Below, piece by piece: positions 1 to 11,751 of a DNA stretch of 64,000 nt. A model generated the notes under the pieces. It saw only the letters and a list, made by a program, of their open reading frames with translations, made no database searches and was not told the DNA's origin. Made by a program: the position numbers and the translations under genes. Position 1 is the stretch's first letter. Each line of letters opens with the position of its first letter. Source of the DNA: Eucommia ulmoides (lineage: Eukaryota; Streptophyta; Magnoliopsida; Garryales; Eucommiaceae); assembly GCA_016647705.1 (NCBI GenBank), contig CM028329.1, forward strand, positions 57,243,231 through 57,307,230. The letters run 5' to 3'.

Positions 1-229
1 GAAAGCGACGATATGCATTCATAATTATACAACCACAAAAAAACAGGCCATAAACATCTTCTCTAACTGGGGATACACCCGTCCCTGAATTATAATAACC
101 ACAAAAGATAAAACGACAATGAATCTCTCATAGGTTCGCCTCAGACAGCACCTCCCAAAATACTCCCTCGCTATACTATCGCCGGACTCTACCCAATGCT
201 AGCAGGGAACCGACTCTTAACCGCTGCAC

Positions 230-1149
230 CTGCGAGTGTACTGTCTTCTTAATAAAACTTTTTAATTGGATCAAACATGTAACATATAAACATCACATAT
301 CAAATAAAAATATAATAATCTCATAATTTAATTACCTCATACCATAAGAAAAATATTTTTTTTCCTGTCACCACAGAATCAATGTCTATATATATATATA
401 TTATCTCAACTAAGCAGTAAAAATCAACCCGAATAATTTAGCTAACCATATAGCATAACGAAATCAGAGTATACCAATCCAGTATACAATAAAATATATA
501 AATGTACTATTCCCAACCATCCTATGCAAGAAAACACCATATACGATTAAATACCACTTCGTACCTCAACACTTCACACCTCATCACATCACACCCCGGG
601 CTAGCCATGTGATCGTTTTAACCTCACGATCGAGAGTTGTAACAGTACCGTATCACCCGTAGGATATGCATTCCTACGAACACCCATCACTCCGCCAAAG
701 CGGATAATCACTGCGCAGTATAACGTCTAACATCACTCTGTCAAAGCAGATAAACATCACTCCGCCGAAGCGGATAACATCACTCTGCCGAAGCAAATAA
801 ACACTACTCCGCCGAAGAGGATAAATACTATGATATATAAATATGAACGAATATGAATATTCAATAGAATCTTTTTTTATTCATTTCAGATTTGATTTCT
901 AAAAATTTGGAATAGTTTATTTTATATATGTATTCTAATTATATATATATAAAATATAAAATAGAATATATATATATATATATAAAATATAAAATCAATA
1001 ACAACATCATTAATACATAACTCAATAATATCGTCTAATCAATATCGTCAAATCACCACATAATTTTTTTTAAAAGTATCTAATTTAAATACAACCATTT
1101 TCCATTATATATATATACAAATAATTTGGCAAAAAGACAGTACACTCAC
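230..1149 (-). other. LTR-embedded inverted-repeat/intron-like module, copy A
   Basis: Read on the minus strand, this 920-bp unit starts with GTGAGTGTACTGTC and ends with GACAGTACACTCGCAG. Its ends form an inverted repeat of 17 bp (234-250 against 1131-1147) with one mismatch. The edges fit plant splice-site rules (GAG|GTGAGT and CAG|GT). It carries the conserved CTCACGATCGAGAG core near 625 and a tandem array at 688-830. Copies in the same LTR position occur at 5069-6087, 25224-27331 and 56767-57460. Whether it is spliced or is an old TIR unit is not decided by the sequence. Confidence 0.6.
688..830. repeat. Short tandem array with CCGCCGAAGCGG units
   Basis: About five units of 22-30 bp built around ACTCCGCCGAAGCGGATAA, drifting between copies. 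Each unit contains the small self-complementary stretch CCGC-CGAA-GCGG, so each can form a short hairpin. It lies in the same place within LTR module A as the unrelated 45-bp array in copy B and the 40-bp CCTGCAGG arrays in the other copies. Confidence 0.7.
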
Positions 1150-2400
1150 CTCGATATATGTTTTGTAAAACTGATACTGACCACACTCTATCTGGATGCC
1201 GGTGTCTGCGAATCTAATAATAACAGAGCCTATATTAATATTTTATGTAAAATCACTTAATCATGTAATACAGACCCTAAGTTCTGCATTCTTCCATTCC
1301 CCATATTTTATTTATGAAAATTGTTATTATTCTAATAATTTCATTTCGTTAATTATTGCATAAAAATCTTGCAATATGAACGATCCCAAATTTATTATTT
1401 CGGTTACAAATTTTTTTATGCTAGAATTGGATTTAACAAAACTAAGATAAATTTAATGAAAAACGATATCCATTCCCAATCGTTCACAGGTCGCGAGATA
1501 AATTTTGGATTTTTATTGGGGTTCTTTGTGAAATTTTTTCTTTTCTTCATTTTTTCCTTTTCTTCTTCTTTTACTGTTCTGTTTTGGTTTTCTGGTTCAG
1601 CCCGTCCACCGATGGATCACTATACACCTCACATCCTTTTCACCGGTGGCGACATGCTATAATACCCACACTACCGCCGCCGTTGACACCACTCCCACAC
1701 AATACCATCACACACCCACAAGACAACACTCTTTCTCACTAACTTTCCTTTACTGCCGGCCGCACCGTGGCGGCAATTCACACACACATACACACTGCCG
1801 AACATACACCCAACTGACGATCAATACACCCCCTACGCCGGTGACACCCCCACGCCACCAGACGAACAACGCCACGCACAAAACACGCTATCGATCATCA
1901 CCCACACATTACTCGCGACACACCACCAGACTGACAATAGAACAACACATATGCATGCACACCCACCCACCAAAATAATCAGAGACAAATATACGCAATT
2001 ACTCACCAGCTCGACGATCTTTGATGATTGGATGGCGATCAACAACTCCCACTCACCGGCGATGCTAAGACGCACACTGCCACACCGTCGACAAACCACC
2101 CCACCGATCGAACCACCCTTGCTCTCCCCTAGGACTGACGACGACATCTACATGATCACGCATACACGTAACAGCCACAACCACATTAATGGAGGAACGC
2201 CGATTCAAGAAAATCCGATGACCCCCACTCCGCTCCTCTCTCTCTCTAGAATTTCTCTGAGTTTTCAGATTTGATTTAGGATTTGATCATTTCTACTGCA
2301 TAAGAGGGTATTTATTACATGAATTTAGTGGGTAGATTTGATCTCCTCATGCCACGTCGCCTGATCTCTCTCTCCTTGCCAGTCAGTGATATCCCGTCAC

Positions 2401-2414
2401 ACACACACACAGCG

Positions 2415-2469
<55 letters not shown>

Positions 2470-2470
2470 T
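2401..2470. repeat. CA / TA / TATG microsatellite
   Basis: A short CA run is followed by an alternating TA run and then TATG repeats. It lies in copy A near where copy B has its GT run (3961-4006). Confidence 0.95.
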
Positions 2471-2724
2471 TTTAAAAAAATAGTTAAATTGCACTTTTCT
2501 CCCCCGATCCCTTTAAGATCTTAATTTTAATAAATTTCAACTTTTAAAAGTTTCAAAAATTATAATTTCACCCTTGATATTTTTACTTTTTGATTTTAAT
2601 TGTCAATTTAAATCTCAAATTTAAATTTTATGTTTCTAAATTTTCAATTTGACCCCCAACTTTTGATTTGAATTTTTAATCAATAAAATTTTTACCCTAA
2701 AATTTTCTAATGCTCTATAATGCA

Positions 2725-3656
2725 ACTATTTATGACGTACGTTCTACAATTTAGATTTTATACGTTCTTCTCAAGATTGAAGGGCATGGCTGTTCTAGGC
2801 AAAGGCATGCCAATCTCAGCAGGAATGACAGCCTCGGATCTGAATGTCATCACGAATGGAGTTTTCCCGGTGGGAGTCCTTACTATGGTATGGTACGCCC
2901 AAAGGATGGGGTACAAGTCTTCAACCCATCTCTCTTTCGATTTGTCTAGCCTGGTTTTGATTCCATACAGAATTGCCTAGTTGGTGACTTCTACCTGTCT
3001 GTTTATTTAGGGTTGTCCACGGGAGGCAAAATGGGTCTGGATCCCCAGCCCTACATAGAAATCCAAAAAGAGATTATTATTTAACTGCGTGCCATTGTCG
3101 GACACAATGACCTTAGGAATTTCGAAGTGGTAGACTATGTTTTTCCAGACGAAATCTCTGATTTTTTTCTTTCATGATTCGTGCTAGGGGCTCAGCTTCT
3201 ACCCATTTCGTGAAGTAGTCGATAGCAATGATGAAAAACTTTATCTGCCAAGATGCTTGAGGGAACAATTCCAAGAGGTTGATGCCTCATTGGAAAAAGG
3301 GCCACAGACTTACCATGGCGATAAGAACCGGGAGGGGGGGAAACTAAGGATAAAAGGCGAACCTTTGGCACTTATTACATTTTTTAACAAACTCTACCGA
3401 GTCTTTGTTCATTTTCGGCCAAAAGTATCTGTAACGGATGAGCTTGTAGACCATAGACCTCTTCCCTGAGTGGCTGCCACATACTCTCTCGTAGACCTTC
3501 CTCATTACGTAATCAGTTTTTTCTGGTCTTAGGCAACGAGAATATGGATCCTAGAATGATTTGCGATATAACACTCCATCGATGAGGGTGTACCTTGCTA
3601 CCCTTACAACATTCTCTTGGCCTAGACTCAGTCACTTGGGAGCGTTCCGTGCGAAA
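2725..3656 (-). pseudogene. Integrase domain fossil of the Tat-type element
   Basis: Minus-strand translation shows the HHCC-type zinc-binding region (YERVCGSHSGKRS, near 3.48 kb), the start of the catalytic core (FIIAIDYFTKWVEAEPLA, near 3.2 kb) and the late-core block GKTPFVMTF followed by EAVIPAEIG (near 2.85 kb), all typical of Ty3 integrases. Integrase joins element cDNA to host DNA. The right end at 3657-3661 is the target duplication of the solo LTR that separates this domain from the rest of pol. The left end meets LTR copy A. Fossil, with several breaks. Confidence 0.85.
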
Positions 3657-3951
3657 GATAGTGTAAGACCCCGACCTTGGGTATATGTCTAATTTAAAAT
3701 TTTATTTAAAATTACTTCGAAAATAACGGAGTTAATGGTGGTAATTATGAATTTGAGGGGATAAATTGAAAATTTTCATAAACATTAAAAAAATTCAGAA
3801 TGAGTTTAATTTCTATCCTAGCTAAACTGTGGGGGCGGATTTCGAAATTTAATTTGTGATATAAAAGTTTAGGGGGTCAAAGTATAAATCTTCAAAGGAT
3901 TAACATAAAAACATTAAACTTAATAAAAATTAGGGGGAGTTTAATGTAAAT

Positions 3952-3960
<9 letters not shown>

Positions 3961-4006
<46 letters not shown>
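3961..4006. repeat. (GT)23 microsatellite
   Basis: Uninterrupted alternating GT for 46 bp, inside solo LTR B. It continues less regularly as GTGTGT-rich sequence to about 4520. Confidence 0.98.
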
Positions 4007-4007
<1 letters not shown>

Positions 4008-5068
4008 AGATCGGAGAAGGATCGCGAAGAAAAGAGAGAAGGAACGGGAAAGAGAGAGGAGAGCTGAAGAGAAGGAAGAGAGAGGTCGGGTCAACAGTTT
4101 GGTTCACCGATAGGGGGTGCCGCTGTTGTGTGTGTGTCCCTATTTTTCTGTTTCCTTTGGGAGGATGAGGTATGGGCTGTGTGTGTTGTTGTTGCTTACG
4201 GTGGTGGTGATGATTGTGTGGGTGTTGGTGTTATGTGTGCCTTGTTTTTTTAGTTCAGTTGCATATGTGTGTGTGTTGTCGGTCCAGTGGTGTGTGGGTA
4301 TCATCGACGGTGGTGACGATGGCATGAGTGTTCCGACGGTGTGCGTGCGTGTTGATTTGGCCATCGTTTGGTAAGTGTGCATGTGTCTGTATTTGTGTGT
4401 GTTCGACAGCGTGTGTGTGTATGTGTCGTTAGTGGGTGAGGTTGCCGACTGGTAAGTTAGAGAGAGAGAACAGTGTGTGTGACTGTGTGTATTGTGTTTG
4501 TTGCGGTGTGGGTGGTTTGATCGTTGAAGAGGGTCGGCCGTTGAAGGTGGGGAGGATTGAGATTGGTAGTCGGCGGCTGGTCCCTAAATCGAAACAGATA
4601 CAGAAACAAGAAAGAAGAAAAAAAAAAAACAGAGAAAGGAGAAAAAAAAAAAAGAAAAGGGAAGAAGAAAGGAAAATGGAGAAATTTCACAAACCACCCC
4701 ACGACAAAATACAAATCTAATCTCGCGGCCGATGAAAAATTCGAGGAAGGTAGAATTCTGCATTTATTTTATAAATACATTTAATTGTCTCAATATCAAA
4801 TACATATTATCATTATCGTTGAAATTAGCGTTATGTGTTCGCATGAATAAAGTTTATTTAGTAAACCGTAACGAAACGATATTAGTTGAATAGTTATATT
4901 TCGTAATAAAATATGGGAAATAGGAAATTAAGGAGATTAGGATTTCATGGTGTGATTAGTTGGTTTTTATACAAAAATATTAATTTAGGCCCTGTCACTG
5001 TTAGGTTCGTAGGCACTGGAGTTTAGATAGGGGATAGTCGATTAAAGTTTACGAAAGCGGATATCGAG

Positions 5069-6087
5069 GTGGGTGTACTGTCTTCTTGCCAAACTATTTT
5101 TATATATATAAATGCGTGTGTGACATAGTTTTACTTGAATTGTATGATTTTATAAATGATATGGATCAAGCCAGTTATGGGTGAGTTGGTAAAATGGATT
5201 TCCATTGAATTGTTTGGGTTTTAAAAAGAAAGACTTTATAAATAAATCTGTTGGCTTTGGTGGTTTTAATAAAAGGTGGGAAAAACATGATTTTTGAATT
5301 AAATCGGTTTTGGAAATGAGGTGGATGTTGGTGATTTGACGGTGTTATTGATTTGACGGTGGTGATTATCTGTTTAGGCAGAATAGTGATTTTGTTTGTA
5401 GTTTTACGATGACGTTATTGTTTTGACGATATTGATGAGGTGGTGATTTATATTATGGTCTATCCGGAGGGTGGTCCGGTAGATGGATATTGATTGTGAT
5501 TTGAGTTGACTATGCCATAATTTATGTCATGTCCGAAGGGTGGTCCGACAGGTGGTGATTTATATTATGTCCTGAGTCGAAGGGTGGTCCGACAGGTGGT
5601 GATTTATATTATGTCCTGAGTCGAAGGGTGGTTCATCAAGTGGTGATTTATATTTGATGATCGATATTATGTGGTGATTTATATTATGGCCTCCGGAGAT
5701 GTCCGGTAGGCGGTGATCTGCGCAGTTAGATCTGCTAGAAAGGCATATCTTACCGATGGTTACGGTACCGTTGCAACTCCCGATCGTGAGGTTAAACGAT
5801 CACTATGGCTGGTTAGTGAGTGGTGTGATGGGGTGGTATTTTGAGATGTGGTGTTTTACTTATATTTGGTGATTTACTTATATATGGTGATTGGTATTAT
5901 TTTATACTGAATGAGTTTGAATGAAACTTATATAATATATATTGATTTATTTCCACTGCTTATATTATGGAGATTTTTACTAGCTATGTGATGTTTATAT
6001 ACTTTCGCTTTATCCACAAAATGTGGTATTACTTAGAATAAATTATTATTATAAAATATTTTTACTAAGAAGGCAGTACACTCGCAG
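5069..6087 (+). other. LTR-embedded inverted-repeat/intron-like module, copy B
   Basis: The edges read GAG|GTGGGTGTACTGTCTTCTT at the left and AAGAAGGCAGTACACTCGCAG|GT at the right (split here as AAGAAGGCAGTAC plus ACTCGCAG). It is therefore bounded by an inverted repeat and by splice-like dinucleotides. It is the inverted counterpart of module A. Inside are a 45-bp tandem array (5526-5660) and a core reading CTCCCGATCGTGAGGTTAAA near 5780 that is also present, in opposite orientation, in the modules at 14.4, 15.1 and 25.5 kb. Confidence 0.6.
5526..5660. repeat. Tandem array, about 45-bp unit, three copies
   Basis: Units read roughly TCCTGAGTCGAAGGGTGG followed by TCCGACAGGTGGTGATTTA and TATTATG. 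Two central units are nearly identical and the outer ones are drifting. It occupies the same slot in module B as the CCGCCGAAGCGG array in module A. Confidence 0.85.
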
Positions 6088-6411
6088 GTACAACAGCATA
6101 GGAGTCGGTTCCCTACTGGCAATAGGTAGAGTCCGGTATTGGTATAGCGTGGGAGTAACTTTGGGAGGAGCTGTCTGAGGCGAACCTGTTAGAGGTTCTT
6201 GGAAAGTTTTATATTTTTGTGTTAATATTATTTCCAGGGGCGGGTGTGTCCCTAACTAGAGAGGTTGTATCTGGTGACATTTATGGTTGTATATATCCAA
6301 TTGGTATATGTCATCTGTCGTTTCCTAGTTTGTTTGGCGTTCAGTGTGTTGTTGTGTTGTCGTCACGTCGGCCTCGCATGACGAGTGTCCGTGGTAGGGT
6401 GTGATAGATAG

Positions 6412-9400
6412 TCTCTAATTGGATCCATCCAAGTCGGCCTGTCAGTAAGGTACAGATCGTGGCCTCCTGGTCGGACGTAGCTGTGCTCGGTCCATCCAAG
6501 TATTCGACGGGGACGATTCTCTTCAGGCTGAACTCCACTGTAGATGGCAGGTTGACCAAAGCGTCAGTATTTCTGTTATCTTCTCAGGGAATTTGTCTCA
6601 CTTGAAAGTTCTCGAAGTTTTCCATTAGTGCGTTTACCCTCTCGAAATACGCGGTTATACTCAAATCCTTCGCCATGTACTCCCCAGTGACTTTATTAAC
6701 TACGACTTGTAAGTCGCAAAAGACTTGGAGATTCTTGGCGTTGAATTCCCTTGCTAGCTGGAGTCCGGCGAGAAGGGCTTCATACTCGGCTTCATTATTC
6801 ATGGCCTAGAAGCCCAATCTGAGCGAATACTCTATCTTTTCTCGGTCTGGTACTACCAAGACCATCTCGGCCCCACATCTGCCTATGTTGGAAGAACCAT
6901 CTGTGAAGAGCTACCATTTGTCTAGACCAAGATCAGTACTTGGTTCAGGCTGGGATAAAGTCCCCTCAGGGGTAGAGACAATAGTTGGACCGAGCTGAGT
7001 CTCCTGTCAAGTAGGGTCTTGATTATCCGGGCTGGGCTCTTCTGGGAAGGTTAGCTCATCTATGAAATTAGCCAAGACTTGTCCTTTAATGGTTGTCCTT
7101 GGCTGATACTTGATATGGAATTAACCTAGCTCAATACTATACTTTTCGGCCTGAGATGTCAGGGGAGTGAAGAACTTGTCTCAAAGGTTGGTTGGTCAGA
7201 ACCATAATTGTATGCGTTTAGAAGTATTGCTTCAGCTTTCTCAACATGACGAGGAGAGCATAAGCTAGCTTCTCGAATCGTGAGTACCTCATTTCAGCAT
7301 CGGTAAGTACCCTATTGGAGTAGTATATTGGGCTCTAAATATCACATTCTTCCCGGACGAGTGCAACGCTCACTACTGTGTCTAATACGGTAATGTATAG
7401 AAACAATTCTTCTTTATTTTTGGGAATGCTCAGCAGCGACACCAAGGAGAGTTATGTCTTGAGTACTTGAAATGTGGCCTCACATTCGAACGTCCACGCA
7501 AAGGTTTTTTTGCCTCTAAGGACCTTGAAAAATGGGAGGCACTTCTCCGATGAGCGTGAAATAAATCGATTCAGAGTGGCCAACCTCTCGATTAGCATCT
7601 GGATTGGCATTGATGCCGCTCTAGGAAACCATGTAACCAAGGAACTTCCCTGCTAAAACCCCGAAGATGCACTTGGTGGGATTCAACTTCATTCGATGAA
7701 CTCAGAGCTTATGAAAGCAATTCTAGAGATGGGCGATGTAATCGAACGCCTTATTACTCCTTACGGGCATATCATCTATATAAACCTCCATTGTCGAGCC
7801 GATCTCTTCTTTAAACATCTTGTTTACCAGCCTCTAATAGATCGCCCCAATATTGCGAAGGCCAAAGGGCATGACCTTATAACAGTAGGTGCCTCTGTCT
7901 GTAATGAACAAGGTCTTGCTCTTATCCGGGGAGAACATTGGTATCTGATTGTAGCCGGTATAAGCATCCAGAACGATTAGTAGGTCGTGCCCTATTGTGG
8001 CGTTTATAACGAGATTGATTCTCGGTAAGAGAAAGAAATCCTTGGGGCAAGCCTTGTTGAGATCTTTAAAGTCCACACATATGCCATTTGCTCTAGGCCT
8101 TGGGGACAGGGACGACATTGGAGAGCTAGTCAAGGAACTTCACTTCCTCCACCACGACTGATTTCATCAACTTATCCATTTTTTGCTCTATAATCTTTTT
8201 GCGCTCTAGATGGAACTTCCTTCGTTTTTGTTGTACATGGGGATGGTGAGGGTCGGCGTGAAAGCGATGTATAGCCACACTCGGATTGATCCCAGGAAGT
8301 TCATCGTAGGACTAGGTGAACACATCGTAATTTCTCCGAAGGACGTCAATAAACTTAGCTCGCTAATCCAGGCTGAGCTTAACTCTGATTTTGACAGTCT
8401 TTTCCTCGATCGTTGGGTGGGTAGAAACTTTCAATAACTCATTGTGGGGCTATGGTCGGGGTTCTTCCTCATAAGGGTCATCAATTGGTATGGTCCCTGA
8501 TTCGTATGAGGCTCGAGCTCAGTCTTCTCAATCCCTGGACTGGTCGTTAATTACTATTTCTTTTTCTCGAGCACTCTTATAGCGCATGTCCTGGCTGTTT
8601 CCTGGTATCATCTCGCCTCTCCTACCCATTTATCAGTGGGAAACTTCATCATTTGGTGATATGAAGAGCAAACGGCCTTTAGGGCAACTACGGTTGGACG
8701 CCCCATAATTGCGTTCTAGGGAGAAGGTCTGTCTACGATGAGGAACTTAGTCCATATTGTGGCTATCCTGGGCTTCACCCCAACTGTAACGGGCAAGGAG
8801 GTCCATCCCACTGAGCCGATAATGTCCCCACCGAAGCCAATAAGGGGAGAAGTGGTGGGCGGCACTTAGATCTACCTTCACCTTGTCGAAGGCCCACTTG
8901 AAGATTATATCTGCAGAACTGCCCTCGTCGACCAAAATCCTTCCCACCTTGTAGTGGTTGATCAGGGCCGATATCACTAAGGCATCGTTATGGAGAGTAT
9001 GGACCCCTTTGAGGTTGGCCTCACTGAAAGAGATGATGTTGTGAGTGGCGGCATCAACTATGCTCACCTTGTACACGTCTTGGTTGGCCTTTCTTTTTGC
9101 CTTGCATTTGTACCTCTTCCGAGAAGAAGATGTCTCCCTTCCGAGGCCGAGACCACCTGGATAACATTTATTTTATCGTCTACACGCTAGTCATTATCGT
9201 GTTCTACTCTTTCCCTCCTAGGTGGAGGTCAGCTACGGTTTCTCCTTCTCTGCCGCCTTTTGTGCTCATCTCGACGATTATTCTCCTTGGTTCCTCCGTT
9301 CTCTCTACGGACGTAATTCTCGAGATAATACCTCTTTATGACAATCTTAATTTTCTCTCTGAGTGGGAAACAGTCTTCCGTTGAGTGGCCTCAGTCCCGA

Positions 9401-10890
9401 TGGAACTCGCAATATTTGTTGATGGATCTTCCCGTAGGTTTTCCTCTTAGGGGTGGAGCAGGAGGGAAAAAAACCCCTTCTAGAGTTTTCTGCAAATATG
9501 GTTTCTATAGAAGCCATCAAGGGCGTGAACCTCCGATCCCCGGGCAGGGGTCCTAACCGCCTCTTTGCTTAGAGCCTGCGCAACCCTTGAGCTCTGTTCG
9601 ACATTTCCTCTGCTCGGCTCTTCTTCTTCTGGCCCTTTCTTGGTCCCTCTTCACATTGTCCTTCAAGTCAGCCTCGCAGTAGTTTGTGCTCCTGTCCAAG
9701 GCAACACGTAGGTTTGGTACGGGTTGTGAGCACAAGTCATAAGACAACTTTCAGTGGCTCAACCCATCAATAAAGGAATTCACTGCTACGACATCTAAGA
9801 GGACCTCACAACCGAGAGCCTTCCTCTAAAATCTGTCCACGTAGTCACCCAAACTCTCCCCGAGCTCTTGTTGGAGGGTAAAGATGTGGTTCATGGTCTT
9901 TGGCCTACACCGGGAACGACTGAACCAGGTTAGGAAGAATTATTCGAGCTGAGTAAAGGTTGAGATTAAGGCTAGATCCAGGTCCTAGAACTAAGTACGG
10001 GCCATGCCGGTTAAGGTGAGAAGAAAGAACTTGTACCTCACCGCCACAGAGGTCGTGTCCATATCCATGTAGGATACAAAAATGGAGAGGTGATCTACCG
10101 GGTCAATTATCCCGTCATACAAGGCTATTGGGGGATTAGGAAATCTGTAGGGCACCGTTTCATCTATAATTTCATCAATGAATGGGGATCTCACCCCAAA
10201 AGGGAGTCCTATTACCTCCCTAGAGCCTTGAATCTGATGGAGCGCTGCTTCCATTTTAGCAATATGAAGCTCCAAAGTTGTGTCTCCTCTGGGAGGTGTT
10301 ATAACTTGACTAGCGGCCGTCCTGGGTCCTTGCCTTCTGGCCGGTGGAGAGTGAGAATCTATCTCCCATGCCCAATGGACCCTATGGTTAGAATGGTCGA
10401 CATGACTTAGCACCTTTCCCGACTGAGGTTCATGACGATCTTTTATCCTGCGACCCTATGAAGGGTAGCGATAAGAAAACTGAAGCAGCCGAATGAGCTA
10501 AGTCCCGTTCCCTTATCAGTCAATCACGAGGTCGAGGTTAGTCCCTTGGTGCATGTCCATTCGAATAGATGACACGATCTCTTGATTTTTGGGGGTACTC
10601 ATCTCCCCATGCGGCCTGGAGAATCGAATCCCCCCTAAGCTAGGGCAGGTGGAATATAGGAAAAATGACTTGGAAGTAGGACTAGAACTCACCCAAGTGA
10701 CGCTCCAAATTGTCGATTCTTAACTCCATAATGCCTGAGAACGGAGTAGAAATGTTTGCCTGGCCCACGATAATGCCTGAGAACGGAGTTGAAATGTTTG
10801 CCTGGCCCATGGGAGGTCGGTTCTCTTTTTCAATCAGGATGGGGCCTGGGGCCCTTGACATTTCTCTGGTCGGATTGTTGTTCACCACGG
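6412..10890 (-). pseudogene. gag-pol fossil of the Tat-type Ty3 element
   Basis: On the minus strand, gag shows the LYDGIIDPVDHL type motif of plant Ty3 gag (near 10.1 kb) and a knuckle-like region YCEFHRDWGHSTEDC (near 9.4 kb). The protease shows LVDEGSSADI (near 8.9 kb), matching the LVDxGSSADI active-site block of this lineage. Reverse transcriptase shows VDFKDLNKACPKD, then DAYTGYNQI and VMPFGLRN (7.83-8.1 kb). The second RNase H shows NNEAEYEALLAGLQLA (near 6.77 kb). Such a polyprotein builds the particle, copies the RNA and cleaves itself. The fossil has many breaks and no long continuous frame. Integrase is cut off by the solo LTR on its left. Confidence 0.9.
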
Positions 10891-11006
10891 CGATTCGATC
10901 TCTTTATTGAACAATTGACCAGACTTTGTGATCATCAAGCCTTAGCCGAGCTGAGAGTTGATGATCGTAGGAAGGCTTCTTGTTCGCTTCCCACAGCGTC
11001 AAACTA

Positions 11007-11751
11007 TTGATGTCAAATATTGGTTTATTACAACAGTATGGTCTGGTTAGGGTATTTTGGTATTTTTTTCGTACTGGGGCGAAGTTGGAAATGCCTGAGA
11101 TGGTCTTGATTGATCAAGCAATCTGAGAAATCTTGATGTCCGTGAACAGTCCTAACACATCCAGGGGTATACACTCAGTTGTTACCTACACAAAGGACTA
11201 ACCGAGGTAGGCCCAACGTGTCTCCTCTGGCGTGAGAGTAAGAGCTTAGGGGGAAATATAAAAATGCTCTGAATATTCAAAAAACAATTACTTTCTACAA
11301 CACTGTTCACCTTTTCTTTTATAGGCGGTGGGCTGATTAGTGTTTGGAGGATTACTGGCCTAAGTTGGGATTAACATCCTAAGCTTGGCGCGTGACTACT
11401 GTACGGGCGCGTGAGGAGATTAGCCTATAGGCTTGGGCTTTTTGGCTTTCTAAGGAGAAGCCCATGGGCGATGGGCGTACGGAAGTGGACAAGCTGCCTA
11501 GCCCACGACACTAAGAGGTTTTTAACTTCATTACGTCGATTTGTGGAGTGCTTTTCCTAGTCCTTCTCAGCAATATGAGACGAACTAAGGATGTTTCCGC
11601 CGAAGAATTTATAGAGTTGGGTTCCAAGATAGAGAGACCTACCTAGGAATATTTCGAGATGGGAGAAGGTTTCCCCAGCCCAACAGCAGTCCTTCCGGGA
11701 TGTCACCAAGGATGCTCTCCTAGGAGTTACTGGCTTGAACTAGGTAAATCC
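11007..11751 (-). mobile_element. 5' LTR of the Tat-type element, inner part
   Basis: On the minus strand the LTR ends ...ATTTGACATCA at 11007, followed by a leader with TTTGACGCTGTGGGAAG, similar to the TGGCGCCGTCTGTGGGAA primer-binding region of Tat elements. The right part of this LTR continues at 17985 after the inserted element (TSD AATCC at 11747-11751 and 17985-17989). A related LTR end occurs at 61790. No coding. Confidence 0.7.

Larger units (their letters stand above)
1..2724 (-). mobile_element. Large LTR (copy A), cut by the left window edge
   Basis: This stretch, read on the minus strand, matches the solo LTR at 3662-6406 along its length. Shared blocks include the CCTCAGACAGCACCTCCCAAA region near 150, the CTCACGATCGAGAGTTG core near 625, and the AGAGCCTATATTAATATTTT block near 1225. 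Its LTR start lies near 2724 and its end should lie roughly 120-160 bp left of the window. It abuts the integrase fossil of the Tat-type element, so it was probably inserted there, but the left target duplication cannot be seen. No coding capacity; the open frames near 1646-2274 are low-complexity CA-rich sequence. Fossil; whether it is solo or part of a longer element is unknown. Confidence 0.75.
3657..6411 (+). mobile_element. Solo LTR (copy B), 2.75 kb, with 5-bp target duplication
   Basis: The LTR body is 3662-6406, starting TGTAAGACCCC and ending GGGTGTGATA. It is flanked by a perfect GATAG duplication (3657-3661 and 6407-6411). There is no internal domain, so it is a solo LTR left by recombination between two LTRs. 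It is inserted in the Tat-type pol between the second RNase H and integrase and is therefore younger than that element. It contains a GT microsatellite, a purine-rich stretch at 4000-4700, and the inverted-repeat module at 5069-6087. The frames seen here (around 3959-4784) are low-complexity and not genes. Confidence 0.9.

Noticed and set aside
1646-2274. Overlapping open frames rich in Thr, His and Pro on both strands
   Set aside because: They come from CA-rich low-complexity sequence inside an LTR copy; the equivalent part of the sister LTR does not keep the frame.
3959-4784. Several open frames starting in the GT run and purine-rich DNA
   Set aside because: Simple-sequence translation (Cys-Val repeats, Lys/Glu-rich tails) inside a solo LTR; no domain and no conservation in copy A.
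7696-9556. Plus-strand open frames across the gag-pol region
   Set aside because: They are antisense shadows of the minus-strand Tat-type gag-pol, whose domain motifs are clear.
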